From: Sphingomicrobium aestuariivivum
GTDB taxonomy: Bacteria; Pseudomonadota; Alphaproteobacteria; Sphingomonadales; Sphingomonadaceae
Length of the DNA stretch: 64,000 nucleotides
NCBI RefSeq assembly: GCF_024721585.1
Contig: NZ_CP102629.1
Location: 1,546,001-1,610,000 of the forward strand
Reading direction: 5' to 3'
How positions within the stretch are numbered: the first letter of the stretch is position 1; each line of letters begins with the position of its first letter. Shown here one piece after another: positions 1 through 8,819 of the stretch. The notes under the pieces are model-generated. The model made no database searches, was not told the DNA's origin, and worked only from the letters and a program-made list of their open reading frames with translations. The position numbers and the translations under genes were made by a program.

Positions 1-1
1 C

Positions 2-1783
2 AGCGTCGGTACCCATGGCCAGCTCGACATGGTCGGCAAGGTCAGCATGGGCAACGAGGTCTTCCGCGCGGGCGCGGCGGTCGCCTGGCTCCAGAACAAC
101 GGCTTTGGCGAAAATATCGTCACCGGCGAGGAGAACTATAACAAGGACGTGCTCGCCACCCGCCTCTCGTTCGAGGCGGGCGATGCCGACACCATCCTCG
201 CGCGTGTCGCCTATGACCGCACCGAGGACGACAGCAATGCGCGCGGCGGCTTCCGCCTGATTCCGGGCCTCGCCTCGGGCGCGCCGCTGCTCGACGACGA
301 ATATGACACGCGTGCGGGTCTCATGGATCCCGTCCAGCAGGTCACTGCCGAGGGCATCAGCTTCCACCTCGATGCCGGTATCGACGATCACTGGACCTTC
401 CGTTCGATCACCGCGTGGCGCGACGATGAAAGCGCGACCCCGATCGACTTCGACACGCTCCAGGCGGTCGATCTCGACGTGCCCGCCATCTACGAGAACG
501 AGCAGATCAGCCAGGAACTGCAGCTGCTCTACGAAGGCGACCGCCTGCAGGGCCTCCTCGGTGCCTATTATCTCGACGCCGACGCCTACACCGTCTTCGA
601 CGTGCGCCTGTTCACCTTCATCAATGGCCTCACCGCGCTGACGCAGGGCGATGTGAAGACCAAGACCTGGGCGATCTTCGGCGATCTCGACTTCGACATC
701 ACCGACCAGCTCTCGGTCTCGGTCGGCGGCCGCTACACCGACGACGAGCGCCGCAGCGCGGTCTTCCGCGAGACCTATTTCGGGGGCGGTTCGCCCATCT
801 TCGGCGGCGCTGGCGTGGTGTTCGCCACGACCTCGGACTTCGAGGGCCGCCGCAATGACGAGGCCTTTACCCCGCGCGCCTCGGTCACCTTCAAGCCGAG
901 CGCCGACCACACCATCTACGCCAGCTATGCAGAGGGCTTCAAAGGCGGCGGCTTCGATCCGCGCGGCCAGTCCTCGGCGGCGCCCGACATGGATGGCAGC
1001 GGCACCGTCACCTATGAAGAGATCTACGACTTCTTCGCCTTCGCGCCCGAGACGGTGAAAAGCTACGAACTCGGCTGGAAGGGCAATCTTTTCGACGACC
1101 GCGTCTATGCGGCGCTGGCGCTGTTCAACGCCGATTACGAGGACGTCCAGATCCCGGGTTCGATCGGGGTGACCGACTCCAGCGGCAACCAGACCTTCAT
1201 CGGCGTCACCACCAATGCCGCCAAGGCGCGCATCCGCGGCCTCGAGTTCGAGGGCAATGCGACCCTGATGGGCGACAGCTATTCGGACCGCCTGACGCTC
1301 GGCTGGTCGCTCGGCCTCATCGATGCGAAATATCTCGAATATATCGACAGCCGCGGCCTCGACGTGGCCGACGATCGCGAGATCCAGAACACGCCGGATG
1401 TTACCGCCTCGGGCACGCTGGCCTATGTCACGCAGGTCGGTGGCGGCGAGCTCATCGCCAACACCACGCTCAGCTATCGCGGTGACAGCCAGCAGTTCGA
1501 ACTCGCCTCGCCGCTCGACCAGGACGGCTTCGCCCTGTGGGATGCCGGCGTAACGTGGGAGAGCGAGGACGGTCACTGGACGCTCGGCCTTTATGGCAAG
1601 AACCTGACCGACGAGCGCTACATCACGGCGGGTTACAACTTCCTCGCGCAGGACCCCGACAGCGGCGCGCTCATCCTCGGTGCAGACGGCAACCCCATCC
1701 CGACGCTCGGGACCGAGGGGACGCTGACCGCATATTACGGCAACCCGCGGCAGATTTTCGCCTCGGTCGGCTATCGTTTCTAG
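2..1783 (+). CDS. TonB-dependent outer-membrane receptor, 3' part
   Basis: C-terminal 593 or so residues of a TonB-dependent receptor; the reading frame is open to the left edge, so the signal peptide and plug are missing. What remains is the beta-barrel: alternating aromatic/polar strands, an EF-hand-like acidic loop (DMDGSGTVTYEE) near base 990, the late-barrel stretch GLYGKNLTDERYITAGYNF, and a terminal strand ending in Phe (FASVGYRF), the usual signal for Bam-dependent insertion. Such receptors import large ligands across the outer membrane using TonB energy. The ligand cannot be told from this part. A hairpin follows the stop and an MFS transporter gene comes next on the same strand, so joint uptake of one nutrient is possible but unproven. 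Confidence 0.93.
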   Translation, partial: SVGTHGQLDMVGKVSMGNEVFRAGAAVAWLQNNGFGENIVTGEENYNKDVLATRLSFEAGDADTILARVAYDRTEDDSNARGGFRLIPGLASGAPLLDDEYDTRAGLMDPVQQVTAEGISFHLDAGIDDHWTFRSITAWRDDESATPIDFDTLQAVDLDVPAIYENEQISQELQLLYEGDRLQGLLGAYYLDADAYTVFDVRLFTFINGLTALTQGDVKTKTWAIFGDLDFDITDQLSVSVGGRYTDDERRSAVFRETYFGGGSPIFGGAGVVFATTSDFEGRRNDEAFTPRASVTFKPSADHTIYASYAEGFKGGGFDPRGQSSAAPDMDGSGTVTYEEIYDFFAFAPETVKSYELGWKGNLFDDRVYAALALFNADYEDVQIPGSIGVTDSSGNQTFIGVTTNAAKARIRGLEFEGNATLMGDSYSDRLTLGWSLGLIDAKYLEYIDSRGLDVADDREIQNTPDVTASGTLAYVTQVGGGELIANTTLSYRGDSQQFELASPLDQDGFALWDAGVTWESEDGHWTLGLYGKNLTDERYITAGYNFLAQDPDSGALILGADGNPIPTLGTEGTLTAYYGNPRQIFASVGYRF

Positions 1784-1802
1784 GACGATCGTGTAACGCT
1801 TG

Positions 1803-1837
1803 ACGCCGTCTCGTCCCCCACGGGCGGGACGGCGTTT
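1803..1837 (+). terminator. Possible intrinsic terminator after the TonB receptor
   Basis: Inverted repeat ACGCCGTC (1803-1810) / GACGGCGT (1828-1835) with a 17-nt loop and a short T run (1835-1837), starting 20 bp after the receptor stop. The T run is short, so termination may be partial and allow read-through into the MFS gene. Confidence 0.5.
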
Positions 1838-1863
1838 CGCGTCAGGGGAGGAAGAAGGACATC

Positions 1864-3141
1864 ATGGCGAGCAACACGATCGACCCGGCGGCAAGCCGCG
1901 GGCCCAACCCCAATGTCGTGCTCGGCATGCTGCTCATCGCCTATATCTTCAACTTCCTCGACCGGCAGATCCTCGGCATCCTCGCCCAGCCGATCAAGGA
2001 CGACCTCGGGCTGAGCGATGCGCAGTTCGGCGCGGTGGGCGGGCTCGCCTTCGCGCTGCTCTACAGCTTCTTCGGCGTGCCGCTTGCCATGCTCGCCGAT
2101 CGTACCAATCGCTCGGGCGTCATAGCGGGCGCGGTCGCGGTCTGGTCAGGCTTCACCGCCCTGTGCGGCACCGCCAACAGCTTCATCCAGCTCTTCCTCT
2201 TCCGCCTCGGCGTCGGGGTCGGCGAGGCGGGCGGTGTGGCGCCTTCCTACGCGTTGATCGCCGACTATTTCCCGCCCGAACGCCGCGCCCGCGCGCTCGC
2301 CATCTTCTCGCTCGGTGTGCCCATCGGGCTCGGCGCGGGCACGGTGTTCGGCGCCTATATCGCCGAGCTCGTCAACTGGCGTGTGGCCTTTGTCGTCATG
2401 GGCGTTGCGGGCATCCTCTACGCCCCGATCTTCAAGCTCGTGGTGAAGGACAAGCCCCGCAGCCACGGCGCGCCGCAGCGGCTCGCCGACCTGTTCGCGG
2501 TCTTCCCGCTGATCGGGAAGAAGCCCAGTTTCTGGCTGCTCGCCTTCGGGGCCTCGCTGTCGAGCCTGTGCGGCTATGGCCTTGCCATCTGGATCCCCAG
2601 CGTCCTCATGCGCTCCTTCGACATGAGCCTGATCGGCGCGGGCCAGTTCATGGGCTCGCTGCTGCTCATCGGCGGCACCATCGGCGTGTTCATGGGCGGC
2701 TGGCTCGCCGACCGGCTCGGATCGAAGGACCGCCGCTGGTATGCCTGGTTGCCGGCGATCGCCTGGCTGGTCACCGCGCCGCTCTATGCGCTCGGCCTCC
2801 TGAGCGAAAACCTCGTGCTCGTCTGGGCGCTGCTCCTCATTCCCAACGCGCTCAATATCCTGTGGCTGGGACCGGTCACGACCGCGATCCAGCATATCGT
2901 GACGCCGCCACTGCGCGCGACCGCGAGCGGGGCCTTCCTCCTCATCAACAACCTCATCGGCCTTGGTGTCGGTCCGCTGCTGATCGGAGCGATCTCGGAC
3001 GGCCTGCGCGAAACCTACGGGGCGGACAGCCTTCGTTATGCCGCTTTGGCGGTGCTTTCGGTCTATCTGCTCGCCGCATTGCTGATGGTGTTCGCCGCAC
3101 GTCGCCTCCCGGGCGACTGGGTCGAGGAAGCCGCCGGATAG
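1864..3141 (+). CDS. MFS transporter, spinster-like
   Basis: A 425-residue inner-membrane secondary transporter with about 12 hydrophobic helices. The N-terminal pattern NFLDRQILGILAQPIKDDLG, followed by FGVPLAMLADRTNRS and RLGVGVGEAGGVAPSYALIADYFPPERR, is typical of the spinster-like/hexuronate branch of the major facilitator superfamily that sphingomonads carry in many copies. The start has a good ribosome site (GGGGAGGAAG) just upstream. Substrate is unknown. It follows a TonB receptor gene by 80 bp, suggesting a two-membrane uptake pair. Family assignment is firm, function is not. Confidence 0.9.
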   Translation: MASNTIDPAASRGPNPNVVLGMLLIAYIFNFLDRQILGILAQPIKDDLGLSDAQFGAVGGLAFALLYSFFGVPLAMLADRTNRSGVIAGAVAVWSGFTALCGTANSFIQLFLFRLGVGVGEAGGVAPSYALIADYFPPERRARALAIFSLGVPIGLGAGTVFGAYIAELVNWRVAFVVMGVAGILYAPIFKLVVKDKPRSHGAPQRLADLFAVFPLIGKKPSFWLLAFGASLSSLCGYGLAIWIPSVLMRSFDMSLIGAGQFMGSLLLIGGTIGVFMGGWLADRLGSKDRRWYAWLPAIAWLVTAPLYALGLLSENLVLVWALLLIPNALNILWLGPVTTAIQHIVTPPLRATASGAFLLINNLIGLGVGPLLIGAISDGLRETYGADSLRYAALAVLSVYLLAALLMVFAARRLPGDWVEEAAG

Positions 3142-3189
3142 GAACGCGAATCCCGCCTTTGTCGTTTGTCACGGCGAAGGAGATTGCAC

Positions 3190-4230
3190 ATGCGTAATAT
3201 TCTCTGCGGCGTGGCCGCTGCCAGTCTCGCGCTTACGCTGCCGGTGGCGGCGGGCGCGCAGCCCGAGGGCAAGGGCAAGCCTGAAAAGGCCGAACGCGGG
3301 GGCGGAAAGCCCGATCGCGCCGAGGCCCGCGGCAACGGAAACGGCAATCGCGGCAACGGCAATGCCGAACGCGGTGGGCCGCCCGACCGCGCCGAGCGCG
3401 GCCAGGCGCGCGGCAATAAGGGCAATGACGATCGCGGCCGCGGCAACGAACGTGTCCGCGTGGCGCGCGACAATGACGACCGCCGCGGTCCGCCCGCGCG
3501 CGCCAATAACGGTCGCGGCAACGATCGCATGGTCGTCCGTGACGACGGCCGCTTCGTCGTGAGCCGCGACGACCGGCGCGACATCTTCGATTATCGCAGC
3601 GGCGCCTATCGCTATGGCGATGCCAACGGGCGCGGGCTGGTCAACGGCTGCCCGCCGGGACTTGCGAAGAAGAACAATGGCTGCCTGCCGCCTGGTCAGG
3701 CCAGGAACCTCTACGGGCAGCGCGTGCCCGCGAGCTATGCCGACCGCCGGTTGTCGGGTGTGCTGAGCGACTGGTTCGGGCGCGATGACCGCTACGACTA
3801 TCGCTATGGCGACGACTATATCTACCGGCTCGGCTCGAACGGGCTGATCGACGCGCTCATCCCGCTCTACGACCGCCGCGGATATTATTATCCGGTGGGG
3901 AGCCGCTATCCGTCAGCCTATGACAGCTACAACCTGCCATACCAGTATCGCAGCTATTACGATGATCCCTATTATCGCTACGGCGACGGGGCGATCTATC
4001 GCGTCGACCCCGAGACCCAGCTCATCCGCTCGGTGGTCTCGCTGCTGACGGGCGACCTCGGGGTGGGGCAGCCGCTGCCCAGCTCCTATTCGGTCTACAA
4101 TGTGCCCCATGCCTATCGGGACACCTATTATGACAGCCCGCAGAACATGTACCGCTACAGCGACGGCTACATCTATCGGGTGGATCCGACGACGATGCTG
4201 ATCGCCGAAGTGATCGAGGCGGTCCTGTGA
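3190..4230 (+). CDS. Secreted RGN-rich repeat protein
   Basis: Predicted secreted protein of 346 residues, not matched to a named family. ATG 3190 is chosen over an upstream TTG because AAGGAG lies 8-9 bases before it and a clean signal peptide follows (MRNILCGVAAASLALTLPVAAGA). Residues about 25-130 are low-complexity, rich in Arg, Gly, Asn and Asp (GNGNRGNGNAERGG). Then comes a two-cysteine motif NGCPPGLAKKNNGCLPPGQA. The C-terminal half holds three diverged copies of a Tyr-rich unit: YRYGDDYIYRLGSNGLIDAL, YRYGDGAIYRVDPETQLIRS, YRYSDGYIYRVDPTTMLIAE. Its stop overlaps the next gene by 4 bases (GTGA), so the two are translationally coupled. An envelope or matrix role is only a guess. Confidence 0.8.
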   Translation: MRNILCGVAAASLALTLPVAAGAQPEGKGKPEKAERGGGKPDRAEARGNGNGNRGNGNAERGGPPDRAERGQARGNKGNDDRGRGNERVRVARDNDDRRGPPARANNGRGNDRMVVRDDGRFVVSRDDRRDIFDYRSGAYRYGDANGRGLVNGCPPGLAKKNNGCLPPGQARNLYGQRVPASYADRRLSGVLSDWFGRDDRYDYRYGDDYIYRLGSNGLIDALIPLYDRRGYYYPVGSRYPSAYDSYNLPYQYRSYYDDPYYRYGDGAIYRVDPETQLIRSVVSLLTGDLGVGQPLPSSYSVYNVPHAYRDTYYDSPQNMYRYSDGYIYRVDPTTMLIAEVIEAVL

Positions 4231-4748
4231 TCGGGGGCATCGCGCGCGCAGCGCTCATCGCCCTCCCGCTCACGCTCGCGGCCTGCGGCAATGACGGAGC
4301 GACCGAGGAAGCGGTCAGCGACGTCTCGGCCGATCCCGAAACGCTCGCTGGCGCCATCCCCGCCGACAGCCGCTTTGCTGAGGCGCTCGGTGCGGCGGGG
4401 CTCGACGGGCTGTTCGAGGGGCCCGAGCCCTATACCGTGCTCCTGCCCGCCGACGACGCCTTTCCCGCGACCCTGCCCGAGGACAAGGAAGAGCTGGCCG
4501 CGCTGGTGACGCTGCATATCCTGCCGGGCACGATCCTTGGCGAGGATATCGCCAGCGCCTTCGACCAGGCCGAGGGCGGCGAGCTCACGCTGCCGACCTA
4601 TGGCGGGAGCGACCTCGTCGTCACCCGCAGCGAGGGCGGCTTCATGGTCGCGCCCGCGAGCGGCGGCGAAGCGGTTGCGCTGACCCCCGGGGACGGTCCC
4701 CTCGAAGATGGCGCGGTGCACCGTGTCGGCGGGCTCCTCGGCGGCTAG
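4227..4748 (+). CDS. FAS1 (fasciclin)-domain lipoprotein
   Basis: A 173-residue protein starting at GTG 4227, inside the preceding stop. The N-terminus carries a lipobox-like LTLAAC, so Cys20 is the likely lipidated residue. The rest fits one fasciclin domain: the F..AL...GL motif, YTVLLPADDAFPATLP, VTLHILPGTI, and a late VHRVGGLL strand. FAS1 domains mediate adhesion or protein contacts in the envelope. The usual His of the second conserved FAS1 motif is present (LHIL). Coupling to the upstream secreted repeat protein suggests that the two act together in the periplasm or on the surface. Confidence 0.8.
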   Translation: MIGGIARAALIALPLTLAACGNDGATEEAVSDVSADPETLAGAIPADSRFAEALGAAGLDGLFEGPEPYTVLLPADDAFPATLPEDKEELAALVTLHILPGTILGEDIASAFDQAEGGELTLPTYGGSDLVVTRSEGGFMVAPASGGEAVALTPGDGPLEDGAVHRVGGLLGG

Positions 4749-4865
4749 TCGCGGGTCTCGGGCGGGCGGGCGCCGCCGGCTTTTCCCTCCGATTGCGACC
4801 CTTATTTGCGGGGCCTTGCGCCGTCCCGGGCGTAGGAAAGGCATCGGTCGGAAATCGTGCCCGCC

Positions 4866-4884
4866 ATACCGCCCGCCGCGGTAT
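4866..4884 (+). other. Inverted repeat in the leader of the hybrid kinase gene
   Basis: Perfect 7-bp inverted repeat ATACCGC / GCGGTAT with a 5-base spacer, lying 39 bp before the kinase start codon. It could be an operator half-site pair or a leader hairpin. There is no T run, so it is not a terminator. Confidence 0.4.
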
Positions 4885-4922
4885 CGCGAGAGGTTCGCCA
4901 GCATCCGGCCCGAGGAGGCCGG

Positions 4923-7900
4923 ATGTCCATTTCGAGAAGCGCTTTTTTCTCTCGCCGCGGGATCGGCCTGCTGCTCCCCTTTGCCGGTGCGATGTTGCCG
5001 GGCGCGGCGCTCGCCGCCGCCGCCTATGCGCTTGCTGCGGTGGTCGGGCTCCCGCTGCTCTTCTGGCCGGTCAGTGCGCTGGCCGTGGCCGTCATGCACG
5101 GACAGCCGCCTGCCCTGCGCCGTTCGCTGGTCGCGGGGCTGGCGAGCGGGGTCGCGATAGCGGCGGCGTTGCAGCCGGCGGCGGGCGCGCTCGCGTGGCT
5201 CGCGGGCCCGATTCACGCGGCCGAAGTGCTTGCGGTGAGCTACTGGCTGTCGCGAACGTCCGAAAATCGCACCGAAACGGAGAAAGGCGGGGGGCCACAA
5301 CCGCTCGACGTGTCGCTCGTGCGCCTGCTGGGCACGACCCAGCTGGCCAGCCTCCTTGCCGCTGCCGGCCTCTGGCTGGTCTCGGGAGGCCTGGCCAGTG
5401 GTGTCGCCGCTTTGGCCGCAACCTTCCTCGCGCTGTCGCTCGGCCACCTCCTGCTGCTCCCGCCGATTCTCGCGGGACGTTCGGCCGCGGCGTCGGCGGC
5501 AGCGCCCGGCACCGACCGCGCGGCGCGCGCGCTGCTCATCCTTGCCGCCACGCTGCTCGTGCTTGCCGCTTTCACGCGGCCGCCCTCGCTCTTCCTCCTG
5601 CCGCTGGTGCCCGTGCTCTTGCTGGCATCCTACCGGCTCGCGCCTGCCGCGATGATGACCGCAATCCTCGGCTGGACCGCGCTTGCCGCGGTCGCTAGCG
5701 CGGCGGGCATGGGGCCGATCGCGGTGATGGCGGGGTCCACGGGGGAAGCGGCGCTGTGGCTGCAACTGTTCACCGCCAGCCTTCTCCTCGTCGCGCTACC
5801 CGTGCGGGCGCTCGCACTGGAACGCGATGGCGCCGCCGCGCGCGCCGCCACGGGCGACCGCCTCATCCGTTCGATCGCCGAACAGTCGCGCGCGGCCATG
5901 CTGCATTGCGATGCCGCCGGACGTCCTCTTTGGGCCAACGGGCCGTGGCGCGACTTCGCCGGCCTGTCCGACGACGTCCCGCTCGGTGACGACTGGCTGC
6001 GGCTTCTCGACCCCAGTGACGCCGTCCGCTTCGACCTCGCCTGGTCGCGCGCGCTCGTGGTCAAGGAAGATGCCATGCTCGACGTGCGCGTCCCGCAGGG
6101 CGACAGCATCGCGGATTATCGCATGCGGATCGCCGCGCTGGTCGAGCAGGACCGCTGCACCGGCTTCCTCCTCCTGCTCGAGGACCGCACCGCGCAGCGC
6201 CGCGATGCCGAGGCACTCGAGCGCAGCGAGCGGCTCTACCGCCTCGTCGCCGAAAACAGCCGAGACATCATCTTCCGGCTCGATCTCGAGGCCAATGTGC
6301 TGTTCGCTTCCTCGGCGGCCGAGCGGGTCCTCGGCCTGTTGCCCGAGGATCTGTGCGGCCAGTCGATCCGGCCCTATGTCCACGGCAACGACTGGCCGGT
6401 CTTCACCCATATCCTGTCCGACCTGCTGATCGGCGCCGAGCCGCCCGAGCTGCGCTTCCGCTTGCGTCACGAGGACGGGCAGTGGCGCTGGGTCGAGGCG
6501 ATGTTCCAGCTGGTCTACCATCCGTCGGGCCACCCGCGCGAGATGATCGCCACCGTGCGCGACATCCACCGCCGCCAGCTGATCGAGGACATGATGACCG
6601 AGAGCGCGGGCAAGCTGCGCGAGTCCAACCGCCTCCTCACGCTGGCCGAGGAACTGGCGCAGGTCGCGCACTGGCGCTTCTCGTTCGTCGATGGTGGCTT
6701 CGATCACGGCCACCAGCTCTACCGCATGCTCGGGCAGGTGCCGGGCCGGTTGATCGAGGCACGCGCGCTGTTGCGCCAGCTCGACGGCGCGGCGCGACAC
6801 ACGCTGCTCAATGCCGTTCGCGAGGCCCGCCGCCGCAAGTCGAGCGTGGAATGCGCGGTTGACTTCAGTGCGGGCGAGGAACGGCGCCATGTGCGCATCG
6901 CGCTCCACGCCGACCGCGACCCGCGCGGCGAGGCCGTCGGGGTCATCGGCGTGGTGCGCGATATCACCGAGGAGCGACAGGCGCATCGCGAGATCGTCTC
7001 GGCCCGCGACGCGGCCCGCGCGGCAGCGAGGGCCAAGGCGCAGTTCCTTGCCGTCATGAGTCACGAGATCCGTACGCCCATGACCGGCGTCATTGGCCTC
7101 ATCGACCTCCTCCGCGAGGACGGGGACGCGGTCGCGCGCGAGGCCAATCTCGCGACCCTTGCGCAGAGCGCCGAGGAGCTGATGGGCATTCTCGACGAAC
7201 TGCTCGACTATTGGCAGATCGAGGGCGGCCATCTCGAACTGGAGATGCGCGACTTTCGCGTCGAGGAGCTGGTTGCCGAGACGCTCGACCAGCATGCCCC
7301 CGCCGCCCGCGCGAAGGGGCTTTCGCTCCGGCTCGAGGCCGATGTCGGCAACCCGTTGCCTGCCCGCGGCGATGCAGCGCGGGTGCGGCAGATCTTCTCC
7401 ACCCTCCTGTCCAACGCGATCAAGTTCACTGCCGAGGGCGAGGTGGTGGTCGAGCTGGCGCGCCGCTCGCGGATCGACGAGCAATTGTGGACGCTGGCCG
7501 TGCGCGACAGCGGGGCGGGCATTTCGCCGGCCGTGATGGAGCGATTGTTCGAACCCTTCGGGCAGGCCGATTCCAGCCTGTCGCGCGGCGCGGGCGGTGC
7601 GGGGCTCGGACTGGCGATGGCGCAGCGACTGGCGGGCGCGATGGGGGGACGCATCCATGTCGAAAGCGACCGTCATCATGGCAGCCGGTTCAGCCTGACG
7701 CTGACCCTGCCGGTTGGCGAGGAGCCGGTGCCCCTGCCGCGTCAGGAGGTCGCGACCGGCGCCGCGCTCGACCTGCTCGTCGCCGAGGACAATGCGGTCA
7801 ACCAGATGCTGATCCACTCGATGCTGGCAGCGCGCGGGCACCGTGTGACCTGTGTCGGCAACGGGCTCGCGGCCGTCGATGCCGTGCGGGGCGGGAGCTT

Positions 7901-8597
7901 CGACGCCGTGGTGATGGACATGCAGATGCCCGAGATGGACGGCATCGCGGCGACCCGCCAGATCCGCGCACTCGGCGGGCAGCGGGGCCGAGTACCCGTC
8001 ATCGCGCTGTCTGCCGATGCCTCGCCCGAGCGCCGGCGATTCTACGACAATGTCGGGCTCGACGCCTTCCTCACCAAGCCGATCGACCGCGCCGCGCTGT
8101 TCGACACGCTCGACCGGCTCGTGTCGGCGAGCGCGGGCGTGGCGGCAGAGTTACGGCAGGGGCAGGACGAGGCCGGCGGCCAGGGTGCGGAGCTTAAAGC
8201 GCGTGCCGCGGGCACCGGCGATGGCGACGGGGGGACGCCGGTGCTGCTCGATGGCGATCGGCTCGAGGAACTCGGGCAAGTACTCGGGGCGCAACGGCTC
8301 GACAATCTGCTCGGGCTCCTGAGGGTCGAGCTCGAACTGCGCCCCGGACAGATCGCGCGTGCGATCGCCGATGGTGACCTCCCCAAGGTGGCGAGCGAGG
8401 CGCATGTCCTGAAAGGCGCGGCGGGCAGCGCGGGAGCAGCGAGGGTGGCCGCCCTGGCCGCTCGCCTCGAGACCGCCGCGGATCTCGATGAGGCATCGCT
8501 GCGCCTTGCCGCGATCGAGCGTGCCGCGGAGGAGACGCTGGCCGTGCTCGGGAAGCGGGAGAATATTCTCCCGCCGGCGACCGAACGCCGCGCCTGA
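4923..8597 (+). CDS. Membrane hybrid histidine kinase with receiver and HPt domains
   Basis: A 1224-residue sensor carrying a whole phosphorelay. ATG 4923 follows GAGGAGG by 5 bases. Order: an N-terminal membrane region of about 8-10 helices (residues 1-310, MASE1-like in appearance, family not certain); two or three PAS domains (about 320-690); HisKA with His714 in MSHEIRTPMTGVIGL; HATPase with N and G boxes (LLSNAIKFTAEG, DSGAGI, GGAGLGLAMAQ); receiver with acceptor Asp999 in DAVVMDMQMPEMDG; and HPt with His1161 in HVLKGAAGS. Phosphate would pass H714 to D999 to H1161 and then to an unlinked regulator, as in ArcB/BarA-type kinases. No partner regulator gene is adjacent. Signal unknown. Confidence 0.92.
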   Translation: MSISRSAFFSRRGIGLLLPFAGAMLPGAALAAAAYALAAVVGLPLLFWPVSALAVAVMHGQPPALRRSLVAGLASGVAIAAALQPAAGALAWLAGPIHAAEVLAVSYWLSRTSENRTETEKGGGPQPLDVSLVRLLGTTQLASLLAAAGLWLVSGGLASGVAALAATFLALSLGHLLLLPPILAGRSAAASAAAPGTDRAARALLILAATLLVLAAFTRPPSLFLLPLVPVLLLASYRLAPAAMMTAILGWTALAAVASAAGMGPIAVMAGSTGEAALWLQLFTASLLLVALPVRALALERDGAAARAATGDRLIRSIAEQSRAAMLHCDAAGRPLWANGPWRDFAGLSDDVPLGDDWLRLLDPSDAVRFDLAWSRALVVKEDAMLDVRVPQGDSIADYRMRIAALVEQDRCTGFLLLLEDRTAQRRDAEALERSERLYRLVAENSRDIIFRLDLEANVLFASSAAERVLGLLPEDLCGQSIRPYVHGNDWPVFTHILSDLLIGAEPPELRFRLRHEDGQWRWVEAMFQLVYHPSGHPREMIATVRDIHRRQLIEDMMTESAGKLRESNRLLTLAEELAQVAHWRFSFVDGGFDHGHQLYRMLGQVPGRLIEARALLRQLDGAARHTLLNAVREARRRKSSVECAVDFSAGEERRHVRIALHADRDPRGEAVGVIGVVRDITEERQAHREIVSARDAARAAARAKAQFLAVMSHEIRTPMTGVIGLIDLLREDGDAVAREANLATLAQSAEELMGILDELLDYWQIEGGHLELEMRDFRVEELVAETLDQHAPAARAKGLSLRLEADVGNPLPARGDAARVRQIFSTLLSNAIKFTAEGEVVVELARRSRIDEQLWTLAVRDSGAGISPAVMERLFEPFGQADSSLSRGAGGAGLGLAMAQRLAGAMGGRIHVESDRHHGSRFSLTLTLPVGEEPVPLPRQEVATGAALDLLVAEDNAVNQMLIHSMLAARGHRVTCVGNGLAAVDAVRGGSFDAVVMDMQMPEMDGIAATRQIRALGGQRGRVPVIALSADASPERRRFYDNVGLDAFLTKPIDRAALFDTLDRLVSASAGVAAELRQGQDEAGGQGAELKARAAGTGDGDGGTPVLLDGDRLEELGQVLGAQRLDNLLGLLRVELELRPGQIARAIADGDLPKVASEAHVLKGAAGSAGAARVAALAARLETAADLDEASLRLAAIERAAEETLAVLGKRENILPPATERRA

Positions 8598-8752
8598 CGC
8601 GGACAGGTCATTGCCCGGGGCGTCGTTCGGCCCTGTCCAACCCTTGCAGCAAGACACCGCTCCTGCGTCGCGGCGGGCCGTTGCCCCGCCAGCACCGCCC
8701 GGAGGCGAAACACGGCGGGTGCGCGAAAGGGCTGGCACAGTTGAATCGTCGC

Positions 8753-8760
8753 GTTATAAC
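8753..8760. promoter_or_regulatory. dnaN: Candidate -10 region or operator upstream of dnaN
   Basis: GTTATAAC is a perfect 8-bp palindrome containing TTATAA, the only AT-rich spot in the 222-bp gap before dnaN. A TGGCAC about 16 bases upstream could act as a poor -35 element. A pair of CCCGGCCG repeats lies just downstream (8770-8787). No DnaA box (TTATCCACA type) was seen in this gap. Confidence 0.3.
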
Positions 8761-8819
8761 GAAGAATGACCCGGCCGATCCCGGCCGTGACCACATGACT
8801 TTGCGGGGGCTTGCAGCAC

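Noticed and set aside
8732..8749. TGGCAC at 8734 before dnaN as a sigma-54 promoter
   Set aside because: The partner TTGC/GC element is not at the required 10-base distance.
8598..8819. Replication origin next to dnaN
   Set aside because: No DnaA boxes or AT-rich unwinding region were seen, and dnaA and parAB are not in the window.
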